Source: an uncultured Lentisphaeria bacterium | GTDB taxonomy: Bacteria; Verrucomicrobiota; Lentisphaeria; Victivallales; UBA1829 | Assembly (NCBI GenBank): GCA_949287225.1 | Contig: CASEFP010000185.1 | Span: 1 to 32,294, forward strand | Reading direction: 5' to 3' | DNA length: 32,294 bases | In this document: one piece after another, positions 26,601 to 32,294 of the stretch | Position numbering within the stretch: position 1 is the first letter of the stretch | Layout: every line of letters starts with the position of its first letter | Program-made: the position numbers and the translations under genes | Notes under the pieces: generated by a model | The model's input: the letters and a program-made list of their open reading frames with translations, nothing else | What the model was told of the DNA's origin: nothing | The model's database searches: none

Positions 26601-27233
26601 CTGCGGATGCGCAACCATTTTCCCATGGAAATAAGGTACGGCCGTCGTAACCTCCGGCAGGGGCAGAAAATCCGGTTTCACGCGGGGCCAGAGCGGTCCG
26701 TCGAGCTGTTCGGTCATGCTTTTCGCCGGGCGGACGGACGGATCATGAAAAAAGCGGATTTTCGAAATGACGATTTCTCCGCCAGCCGTATCGGCCATGT
26801 CAATGCGCAGCAGCGTGACGATTCCGCCGTTGAACCAGCTGGCGGGATCCGTCAGCGCATCTGCCGTCACGCGCATGGTCTGCCATTTCCCGTTGCCGAT
26901 CATGGTCGGAAGATTCCAGCGCCGCTCGTCGGAGAAGCGTCCGCGGTCGTTCTTGTAATAGATCTGCCCATTGGTGCGGGGACGGATTCCCGTTGCCTTG
27001 TAGGTGATCTCCACAACATTGAGTTTTGCCGGATCAAGGCGCAGGGGACTGAACTGGATCGCGGAGTCATACCCGATTTGGGTGAGATGCAGTCCGTCCG
27101 TCCCCGGCGTGCATTTGAGGCGGTAGAGCGCCTTCCAGTTTTCCAGTCCGGCGCCGAGGGTCCAGACTTTCTCCTGCGCGGAGGAAATCATGCAGAATAC
27201 ACAGAGTGCGGTGATCGAGAGAAAATGCCTCAT
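23676..27233 (-). CDS. Large secreted GH42-like glycosidase
   Basis: This 1185-residue protein has a signal peptide (1-19). A CBM-like sandwich spans about 24-165. A jelly-roll domain of the kind attached to rhamnosidases and beta-galactosidases spans about 205-300 (DDRAVFYLNGVKAAV, LLRKGKNVLAVEY). A linker beta domain spans about 355-470, and a GH42-like barrel about 480-900. The C-terminal part has an amidotransferase-like fold. E636 (GGHTAEW) and E801 (SLIEDDMRTH) align with glutamates of the upstream paralog and are the likely acid/base and nucleophile. The substrate is unknown. It lies 18 bases after the paralog gene, with GAAAGG as ribosome site, and closes unit D. Confidence 0.8.
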   Translation of the reverse strand: MRHFLSITALCVFCMISSAQEKVWTLGAGLENWKALYRLKCTPGTDGLHLTQIGYDSAIQFSPLRLDPAKLNVVEITYKATGIRPRTNGQIYYKNDRGRFSDERRWNLPTMIGNGKWQTMRVTADALTDPASWFNGGIVTLLRIDMADTAGGEIVISKIRFFHDPSVRPAKSMTEQLDGPLWPRVKPDFLPLPEVTTAVPYFHGKMVAHPQDRGRKASYYLRREFELSEMPGYALLQCAADDRAVFYLNGVKAAVSRTWEKTVSADVTKLLRKGKNVLAVEYQNDRGAGGVLADIQMRMPSGAVEHLGTDADFKAADRKLASWNEVQCDASGFVPVVCNAPPPSPPWTKQLDYLDISTELAPVSVSLDRAAYAPGETVTMTVRLKGKVPELPSAVMLHPSLESGLKLPAREIPLTRENVRLHSGDEWSFQAEMRLPRNLWRDTRFHLEITAAWKIKGSLSADFELSAGKVPRPARTITTAVRQTPQGPRFFLNGKMVYPAIACVPRNSGPDPMILDFRLLFPVADWWTGKDRYDFTAFDLAVEQASEAYPDVKFFVQVSTHPPRSWADEHPGEMARTEDGRISRHINIGETPHSFSSRAALEDKRKAVTACIRYLENSPYADRIAGYRIIGGHTAEWIGWGYMNKWLFDYSEPARKAFLAYAEEKYPAAGIDRIPTEAERLARPGGVSSLLNPERNLAVIAYNEFYSDSIAEMLIDLCRTAKKACGGRKVVGSYYGYTFNTTSTPYFQVAGHYSLMRLLASGAVDFLMSPQSYAIRHLGGTMGDMKPFRTIMNHGVLSLIEDDMRTHALPPIWTNNYDQTLNAAQSVAIMRRDLGIALCRLQPLLLYTYYGKYHSEFSFPEMRPLMRDLRIAGEFCWKKGVGRKADVALVVSERSLNFLGYEKQYVRTGGRRQDYNHTGASGNYNESALRLTGTLISGQIDPLSRSGALCDYVLAEDIANHLDDYKLWVFTDCFQYDDAFLDAVRKLRTRKNTLLWLYAPGYYRNMKGNVENMKTLTGFEFRELSSAPAEIQTGAGEYLGIPSDTLYPAFAVPSQKGVRLLGNYTGTQHAGFAEKTDGPSRSIFCGAYRFSAAFFRKLAEESGAHIYMDSGDPVEANEGLFSLHARWPGRKHVRLKRKSDVIDVFNRKLIAEDTDAFEFDAPLHSSWLFYCGPDAKELLQELKQK

Positions 27234-27251
27234 AAAAAACCTTTCGCTGTT

Positions 27252-30026
27252 TTAATGATATTCAAAAAGAAGAGTATCCGCCGGTTCCGTTTTCAACTGA
27301 ATCACCTCACCGGCGGGAAACTCCCGGCGGACAGGCAGGAGCTGGACAATCCGCGCGGCGCGTTTCGGCAGACGAATCGTTTTGACTCCGCCATTCCCGG
27401 TATGCAGCCCGACCAGTCTTTTTCCGGCGAAAAGCACGTCATCGGAGTCATCCAGATAGACGGGAATGCCTTCCGCGCGGAAAATATTCCGGAACACTTC
27501 CCTGCTCAGGAACGGGATCGAACAGTAAAGCGTGCGGGAAGCGCCAACGTGTTTCACTGCGAGAGCGGGATATTTCCGTTTGTTCCACTCCAGATCGCCG
27601 AGGATTTCCGCCTCCGGATCGTCCACGGTGAAAAGCGGTCCCGCCTTGATTCCGAGAGAGAGCTTCCGCCCGGCCAGTCCGGCAACATACGGATGGCGCG
27701 AGTCACGCAGAACAAGAGTCTGCTCCGTTTCAGAGCGGTGCATCTTCACGCCGACTCCGGTAAAGCGCGCGACAGCCGCGTCGTCCGCCCCCGAATCGGG
27801 AAGCGCACCCGCGCCGTAAAGAAAGATCAGAACTCTGCCTTTTTTCCGCAGGAGCGCAAGCGTTTCGCATTTCTCCTTCGTCGGATGGAAACTGTTCGGA
27901 AAGAGATAGACTTTGTAATCGGACGCCGGCAGATCCTGCCAGAGCAATGTGTCAAACGGCACGCCGGAATAGAAGAGCTCCCTTGCGCTGAAAGAGAGGG
28001 CGCGCAGCGTGAACTCGTTGGGATTCACGCTGTTCGTGTGATACGGAACGCTGTCGAAGTCACAGACATACGCGACGGAACTGGCGCGCTGCACATCCGG
28101 TGCATTCTTCACAATATCAAGCAGTTTCGCAAAAAAAGCAAGATACTCCCCGCGGTCGTACCATCCCCCGTTGAAGTCATAATACCAGAGCCCGGATCCG
28201 CGCGTCAGCGCATTGCAGAAATCGCGCGTCAGTTCGCCGACGGATTCCCGCAGCGTTTTGCTGTGGCCGTCGTTCGGGTCTCCGCTCAGATGGGTCCGCG
28301 CATCGGACTCCAGAATGGAAAACTTTCCATTTCTCGCGTAACTCTCAAAAACATTGCGCGGAAGCCCGCAGGCGCCGGCGCCCCGGAAGCGGTAGCTGTA
28401 CGGCGCGGCCTGAAAATCCATCGCGTCGGAACGGAACATTTCCGGCGTGCGGGTCTGCCACCCCTCGGCGGGATAGGCCATTCCGAAAAAGTAGCCGCTG
28501 TAATTGCCGACCAGAACGCGGTTTCCGGATGCGCGCCGGACGGTTCGATTGAAATAAGCCTGACACTGGTTGATCACCTCCGCGTGACAGTCGAGGTAAT
28601 CCAGCACGCGCTGTTCCCGGCGCGGATCGCGCAGCGCAAAGAGCGTGCGCCGCAGGCGTTCAACTCCAGGCACCTTCCCGTCTGCAAGCGACACACCGTC
28701 ATCATGCCATGCCGCACGCAGATTCTCATCGGTGCGGTATTTTCTTTTCAGATAACTGCGAAAGGCTTCCGCCATGGCTTTTCCCGTATCCGGCAGATCT
28801 TTGGGCATCCCGTAATAATGCCACTCCGAATAGATGCCGTAAACATTCTGGAATGCGACGATGCGTTTCCCGACCGGAGATTTTTCCAGCCGTTCCACCA
28901 GTCCTGCGACAGCTTTCCCGGCATCCTCCCGCCAGCGGACGGAAGCGAACGAGGGCCGTTTCATCGGCAGACGCAGATGATCGCCGGAAAAGACCGCCTC
29001 CGCCCCGCTGCCGTAAGCAATCAGTTCATCGGGATATTTCTTCACATACCACTCCGGCGGATTCAGGTCGATCATGACGAAAAACCGTGCCTCCGGCGCG
29101 ACGGAAAGGACATTGAGAAAACCCGTTTCAACAGAGGCGAAATCCATGCTTCCATCTTCCCGCCACAGCTTTTCCAGGGAAAGCGGCAGGACAAAAAGCC
29201 GGAATCCAGCCTCGTAAAAGCGACGGAAACGCGCAAGATGGCCTTCAGCACCGGACGAGGGATTGAGCATTACGGAGTTGTAGAGAAACACAGGAAAACT
29301 CCACTGTCCGCTCCGAATCCACGGGAAACCGTTTTTCCGGAAAACAACCGTCTTCCCCGGCGCGGCTTCCGCGGCAAGACGTTTTCTTGTTTCCTCACGC
29401 TGTTTCTTCACATACCCGTCTGATTCCGCCAGAAAATCGTTGTATCTGCGGTATTCCCGTTCACTGAGGAAACGCCGGAGGTCGATCATCCTCCTCCAGG
29501 TATGCTGATCGGTCACATTGCGGACGACGACAGGATTTTCCCATCCGGAGGCGTCGAAATCCATCTGATTCCATCCGGGCATATTCCGTCTGGAGCATTT
29601 CCAGTTTGTGTCCGTAACCAGGACAAGCGGCGCCGTCCTCCCCGGCAGGCGGATTTCCGCGCGCATCAGAAGGCCCGCCGCGCTGACAACATTCAGCACT
29701 TCGACGGCAATGACATTCTTCCCCGCCTTGAGATACTGCCCGGCAGCAAAGGGCGGACACCGGAAATTGACCGCCTTGTGAAGTTTTTTCCCGTTGATCC
29801 AGATGGTATAGACATCGTCGCCGGAAAAGTTCAGCGTTCCGCCGACGGGCTTTTCCGGAAGTGAGAATTCCGTGCGGAAAAAGCGGAGCTGATCCTGGAG
29901 CGCGATCTCCGGATACCAGATCCATTTCGCCTCGGAGGAGAGCGGAGCTTCAGGGATCTCAGCAGCGGAGGCCGGGAGAATGGACAGGAGAGAGCATCCT
30001 CCAAGAATAAGAGGGAGCAGTTTCAT
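27252..30026 (-). CDS. Secreted GH42-like glycosidase, paralog of the downstream gene
   Basis: This 924-residue protein has a signal peptide (1-22). An N-terminal rhamnosidase-type sandwich spans about 30-130 (AKWIWYPEI, DDVYTIWINGKKLH, AGKNVIAVEV). The GH42-like barrel follows at about 230-620. An amidotransferase-like domain spans about 640-830 (DYKVYLFPNSF, KGRVLIFLYGAG), and a short beta tail ends the protein. E401 (GIYSEW) and E573 (ILESDARTHL) are the candidate catalytic pair and are shared with the next protein. GH42-type enzymes usually act on beta-galactosides, but this branch could have other targets. It starts 20 bases after the pseudopilin gene with GAAGG as ribosome site. Confidence 0.82.
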   Translation of the reverse strand: MKLLPLILGGCSLLSILPASAAEIPEAPLSSEAKWIWYPEIALQDQLRFFRTEFSLPEKPVGGTLNFSGDDVYTIWINGKKLHKAVNFRCPPFAAGQYLKAGKNVIAVEVLNVVSAAGLLMRAEIRLPGRTAPLVLVTDTNWKCSRRNMPGWNQMDFDASGWENPVVVRNVTDQHTWRRMIDLRRFLSEREYRRYNDFLAESDGYVKKQREETRKRLAAEAAPGKTVVFRKNGFPWIRSGQWSFPVFLYNSVMLNPSSGAEGHLARFRRFYEAGFRLFVLPLSLEKLWREDGSMDFASVETGFLNVLSVAPEARFFVMIDLNPPEWYVKKYPDELIAYGSGAEAVFSGDHLRLPMKRPSFASVRWREDAGKAVAGLVERLEKSPVGKRIVAFQNVYGIYSEWHYYGMPKDLPDTGKAMAEAFRSYLKRKYRTDENLRAAWHDDGVSLADGKVPGVERLRRTLFALRDPRREQRVLDYLDCHAEVINQCQAYFNRTVRRASGNRVLVGNYSGYFFGMAYPAEGWQTRTPEMFRSDAMDFQAAPYSYRFRGAGACGLPRNVFESYARNGKFSILESDARTHLSGDPNDGHSKTLRESVGELTRDFCNALTRGSGLWYYDFNGGWYDRGEYLAFFAKLLDIVKNAPDVQRASSVAYVCDFDSVPYHTNSVNPNEFTLRALSFSARELFYSGVPFDTLLWQDLPASDYKVYLFPNSFHPTKEKCETLALLRKKGRVLIFLYGAGALPDSGADDAAVARFTGVGVKMHRSETEQTLVLRDSRHPYVAGLAGRKLSLGIKAGPLFTVDDPEAEILGDLEWNKRKYPALAVKHVGASRTLYCSIPFLSREVFRNIFRAEGIPVYLDDSDDVLFAGKRLVGLHTGNGGVKTIRLPKRAARIVQLLPVRREFPAGEVIQLKTEPADTLLFEYH

Positions 30027-30046
30027 CAGCAGACCTTCGCGTATTT

Positions 30047-30925
30047 TCAGTTTCCGGTCAGGGAAATTCCGTCGGCACTTACAATTTTATTGAATCCGTA
30101 AGTACCGTGATTCGTGGCGAAATTGAAACTCGGATTATTCAGGATTTCCGTCCTGTGGGACCCCACATGTCCATCCGCGAACCCCATATTCCCCGTATTG
30201 AGATGCCGCAGTGAAAAGTGGCTCATCTGGAAATAGGCGATGCCGGACAGAGAGGTTGCCATCTGGATGTCGGTCTGAGACTTGCTGTAATGCGCGTCCG
30301 CCGCAATGACAATGGAACCGATCGCCCGCACTTCCTTGGTATCCCGGTCCCGGAACGGCTGCTTGAAAAGAGGATTGGAAAAGCCCTTGTACTGTTCCGC
30401 CCAGCAGAGCGCGTATGCAGCATAGAGATCCGGCCATTTTTTTGCATTTTCATCGGAACTTTCCCGGGCGCTCGGACACTGGAACGCCTTTACGGCCCGC
30501 TGGGCACGGATCAGGGAATCCCCCTCGCTCACACAGAAAGCATCAATCTCCTCGGCGCTTTCGCCGCCGCAGTAAACGGCCATTTTCCGATAACCGGAAT
30601 AGGTCCGTTCGGTATACTGTCCGCCTTTGTGATGGTAGAACCAGCCGTCATAATCGTTGCCGTAGAGCGTAATCGCCATCACGGTCTGTTTCAGATTGCT
30701 GACGCAGGAGATGCTTTTGGCTTTTTCCCTCGCCATATTCAGTGCGGGCAGAAGCATGGAAGCGAGAATCGCGATGATCGCAATCACGACGAGGAGCTCG
30801 ATCAAGGTGAAAAATGCGGCACGATCCCCTCCGGAAAAGGGAAGATACGCTGTTCTGCAACGGAGTTTCTGCGTACGGCATACCATTGGATTCTGTTCAG
30901 GAAACGGGAAATTCGTTTTTTTCAT
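30047..30925 (-). CDS. Pseudopilin-like protein (unit D)
   Basis: This 292-residue protein is read from ATG 30925, which has a GGAG site 6 bases upstream. A frame open to 31111 would add 62 residues encoded by the AT-rich promoter region. The long 38-residue leader precedes the pseudopilin helix at F39 ([17 protein letters not shown]) with Glu at +5 (E43). The globular domain ends with an intact H-X9-DG motif ([13 protein letters not shown]). The residue before the helix is Phe in place of Gly. It is first in the minus-strand operon that diverges from the AraC gene. Confidence 0.92.
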   Translation of the reverse strand: MKKTNFPFPEQNPMVCRTQKLRCRTAYLPFSGGDRAAFFTLIELLVVIAIIAILASMLLPALNMAREKAKSISCVSNLKQTVMAITLYGNDYDGWFYHHKGGQYTERTYSGYRKMAVYCGGESAEEIDAFCVSEGDSLIRAQRAVKAFQCPSARESSDENAKKWPDLYAAYALCWAEQYKGFSNPLFKQPFRDRDTKEVRAIGSIVIAADAHYSKSQTDIQMATSLSGIAYFQMSHFSLRHLNTGNMGFADGHVGSHRTEILNNPSFNFATNHGTYGFNKIVSADGISLTGN

Positions 30926-30976
30926 TTTATTCTCCATTCTTTTCTGCACCAGTAAAAAAACGTTCCATGAATTTTT

Positions 30977-31014
30977 ATTATAATTATACAGGAAATCATG
31001 AAAAAAACCTTCAT
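30977..31014 (-). promoter_or_regulatory. Promoter of unit D, probably activator-dependent
   Basis: Two abutting -10 boxes (TATAATTATAAT on the minus strand, 30977-30988) have no good -35 box at the right distance. An ATGAA-N7-TTCAT inverted repeat (30998-31014) covers the place where -35 would be. This fits a promoter that needs the divergent AraC-family regulator, but the binding site is inferred. Confidence 0.55.
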
Positions 31015-31063
31015 AAAAAAATCTTTTTTTAGCATAATCGTCCAAAGAACCCCGGAAACGGAC

Positions 31064-31092
31064 TTGATTCGGGCAGAGGAATGGAATATATT
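31064..31092 (+). promoter_or_regulatory. Promoter of the AraC-type gene
   Basis: TTGATT (31064-31069), a 17-base spacer and TATATT (31087-31092) precede the ATG at 31101 by 8 bases. Transcription would then start at or within two bases of the start codon. This agrees with the lack of a ribosome site before the ATG. Confidence 0.55.
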
Positions 31093-31100
31093 TTCCTCCT

Positions 31101-31991
31101 ATGGAAAACAAGACTTCAACTTATTTGTTCAGCAATACCGCGGATTTTCCTCTTCGTGTGATTCTGAAAGAGGATCAGAATCCCACGGAACTTCACACGC
31201 ACGAATGCGTGGAGCTTGTCTGCATCTATGACGGGGAAGGAATTCATCTGACGGAATACGGGAATACGCCCCTGAGAAGCGGAGACATCTTCGTGATTCC
31301 GCGCGGCTTCGCACACGGTTATGCCGTGGAAAAGAAACTTTCGCTCTTCAATCTGCTCTTCATCCCCGAGCGTCTGCCGATGCCGCAGCTCGACCTCTGC
31401 CAGCTGACCGGTTTCCAGCAGCTCTTCATGCCGCGGCAGGACAAACGCTTCTATCCGTTTTTTCATATCGGGCCGGAGGCTCTGGCGTCGGTTGTCCAGT
31501 CTTTCCGGGAACTCCTCTCGGAAAGTGAAACGATCGCCCCGGCCTGCCGAACCTTCCGTCTCGGGCTGCTCATGGTTCTGCTCTGCAAACTGACCCGGCT
31601 TTATTCCGTCAGCGGCAAACAGGATGAACATCTCCGGGAGGGAATCAACAAGATCCTGGAGTATCTGAATGTGCATTTCCGGGAACCGATCAAGGTGGAC
31701 GCCCTGTCCAAAATCAGTCATATGTCAAGAAGCAACTTTCTGCGTTTGTTCAAGCAGACCACCGGGGTGTCCCCGCTTCAGTATGTCCTGCATCTGCGGA
31801 TCAACTACGCGTGCAGGGAACTTCAGGAAACCCGGCGCGGCATCACGGAAATCGCCTTCGATTCCGGTTTCGGAGACAGCAACTATTTTTCCCGGACCTT
31901 CCGGAAATTCATCGGCATGACGCCGCGCGCCTACCGCTGCCGGAACTCCCTGTACACCATCCGGAAGAGAACTTCCGGCGATAAGAACTGA
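31101..31991 (+). CDS. AraC-family transcriptional regulator
   Basis: This 296-residue protein has an N-terminal cupin-like sensor (about 15-100; [31 protein letters not shown]) and a C-terminal double helix-turn-helix (about 180-280). The latter carries the AraC signature ([20 protein letters not shown], then GMTPRAYR). Members of this layout bind sugars in the cupin and activate a nearby operon. Here the target is most likely the divergent pseudopilin and GH42-like operon, whose promoter lacks a -35 box. No ribosome site precedes the ATG. A CCGGAAG/CTTCCGG hairpin lies inside the last codons. Confidence 0.93.
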   Translation: MENKTSTYLFSNTADFPLRVILKEDQNPTELHTHECVELVCIYDGEGIHLTEYGNTPLRSGDIFVIPRGFAHGYAVEKKLSLFNLLFIPERLPMPQLDLCQLTGFQQLFMPRQDKRFYPFFHIGPEALASVVQSFRELLSESETIAPACRTFRLGLLMVLLCKLTRLYSVSGKQDEHLREGINKILEYLNVHFREPIKVDALSKISHMSRSNFLRLFKQTTGVSPLQYVLHLRINYACRELQETRRGITEIAFDSGFGDSNYFSRTFRKFIGMTPRAYRCRNSLYTIRKRTSGDKN

Positions 31992-32177
31992 ACTTTTTCA
32001 GGAAACGCCTTCTTTTCTCCCAAATGAAAGCTTTCCTGGAGATGATGTTCAGACCTTTCCAAATCTCTTATTTCCCGCCATGACTCTCTCCATGAACCTC
32101 CGGGAAGTCAATACGCGCGGAAAAAGTCGCTGTCTGTCAGAAAAAAATTCCTCTTATTGTGCTGGCCATAGAAAATG

Positions 32178-32294
32178 TCAGTAATTTTCAGATGCATAAC
32201 GAACCTCGTCTTTTTCAAAGAATTTTTTGATGGAATCAGGGGCACTCTGTCTTTTTCTCATATGCATTTCGACACTTTGTCTCAAGGCGTCCTT
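32178..32294 (-). CDS. C-terminal fragment of an unidentified gene
   Basis: A minus-strand frame is open from the window edge to a TGA at 32178-32180, giving 38 residues that end KKFFEKDEVRYASENY. It is rich in charged residues and reads like a genuine protein end, but it is too short to name. An internal ATG (Met-His-Met) could also make it a 29-residue ORF. The 186 bases between it and the AraC gene hold no recognisable feature. Confidence 0.4.
   Translation of the reverse strand, partial: KDALRQSVEMHMRKRQSAPDSIKKFFEKDEVRYASENY

Noticed and set aside
26316..29423. Plus-strand open frame of 1035 codons opposite the two GH42-like genes
   Set aside because: It lies antisense to two genes with clear signal peptides, domains and ribosome sites, crosses the gap between them, and shows no recognisable domain. 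GC-rich codon use explains the lack of stops.
30926..31111. N-terminal extension of the unit D pseudopilin to 31111
   Set aside because: The extension is translated from the AT-rich promoter region and overlaps the AraC start; ATG 30925 has a good GGAG site.
31964..32005. Intrinsic terminator at the end of the AraC gene
   Set aside because: The CCGGAAG/CTTCCGG stem lies inside the coding region and the nearest T run is about 15 bases beyond it, so it does not fit a normal terminator.
1..32294. CRISPR array, insertion sequence, prophage or integrase
   Set aside because: No regularly spaced repeats, transposase or phage genes were seen; the tRNA gene has no attached integrase in this window.

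Overview
The window looks like chromosome of a Lentisphaerota bacterium, most like gut Victivallis and its relatives. The reasons are four secreted pseudopilin-like proteins with the [21 protein letters not shown] N-terminus and C-terminal H-X9-DG motif that are abundant in that group, large secreted proteins of DUF4091, DUF4838, DUF6259 and GH42-like type, and GC-rich coding DNA separated by very AT-rich promoters. The assignment is inference from gene content; no 16S or universal marker gene is present.

The window is built from four transcription units of one plan: a transcription regulator, one pseudopilin, and one or more carbohydrate-active proteins. Unit A (minus, about 6619 to 617) is an IclR regulator, a cytosolic DUF6259-type hydrolase, a pseudopilin, and a secreted discoidin-plus-DUF4091 protein. 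It is followed by tRNA-Ala(CGC) on the same strand, which has its own promoter and terminator. Unit B (plus, 7000 to 13655) is a Gfo/Idh/MocA dehydrogenase, a GntR-LacI hybrid regulator, a pseudopilin, a small secreted beta-sandwich protein, and a large secreted DUF4838/CBM9/CBM4-like protein. A and B diverge from 6620-6999, where each has a near-consensus sigma-70 promoter. Unit C (minus, 23380 to 13750) is a LacI regulator, a promoter with a perfect 14-bp palindrome at the start of transcription, a pseudopilin, a secreted CBM9/DUF4091-like protein, a secreted beta-sandwich protein, an SGNH esterase, a putative cytosolic glycosidase, and an unassigned 290-residue TIM-barrel-like protein. Most junctions in the last part overlap by ATGA. 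B and C converge on a strong bidirectional hairpin at 13694-13725. Unit D is a divergent AraC regulator (31101, plus) and a minus-strand pseudopilin followed by two large paralogous secreted GH42-like proteins.

The regulators come from four families, while the pseudopilin and secreted-hydrolase parts recur. The simplest reading is four separately induced glycan-use modules, each with its own pseudopilin. No SusC/SusD pair, ABC or PTS transporter or sulfatase is visible. How the pseudopilin serves the hydrolases (secretion, surface display or glycan sensing) is the main open question. Other points are a UUCG-capped hairpin between the pilin and hydrolase genes of unit C, a possibly leaderless AraC mRNA, missing Gly at the prepilin cleavage site in all four pseudopilins, and a GC-richer island with a 59-codon ORF between A and B. 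The far right edge carries the C-terminus of an unidentified minus-strand gene.
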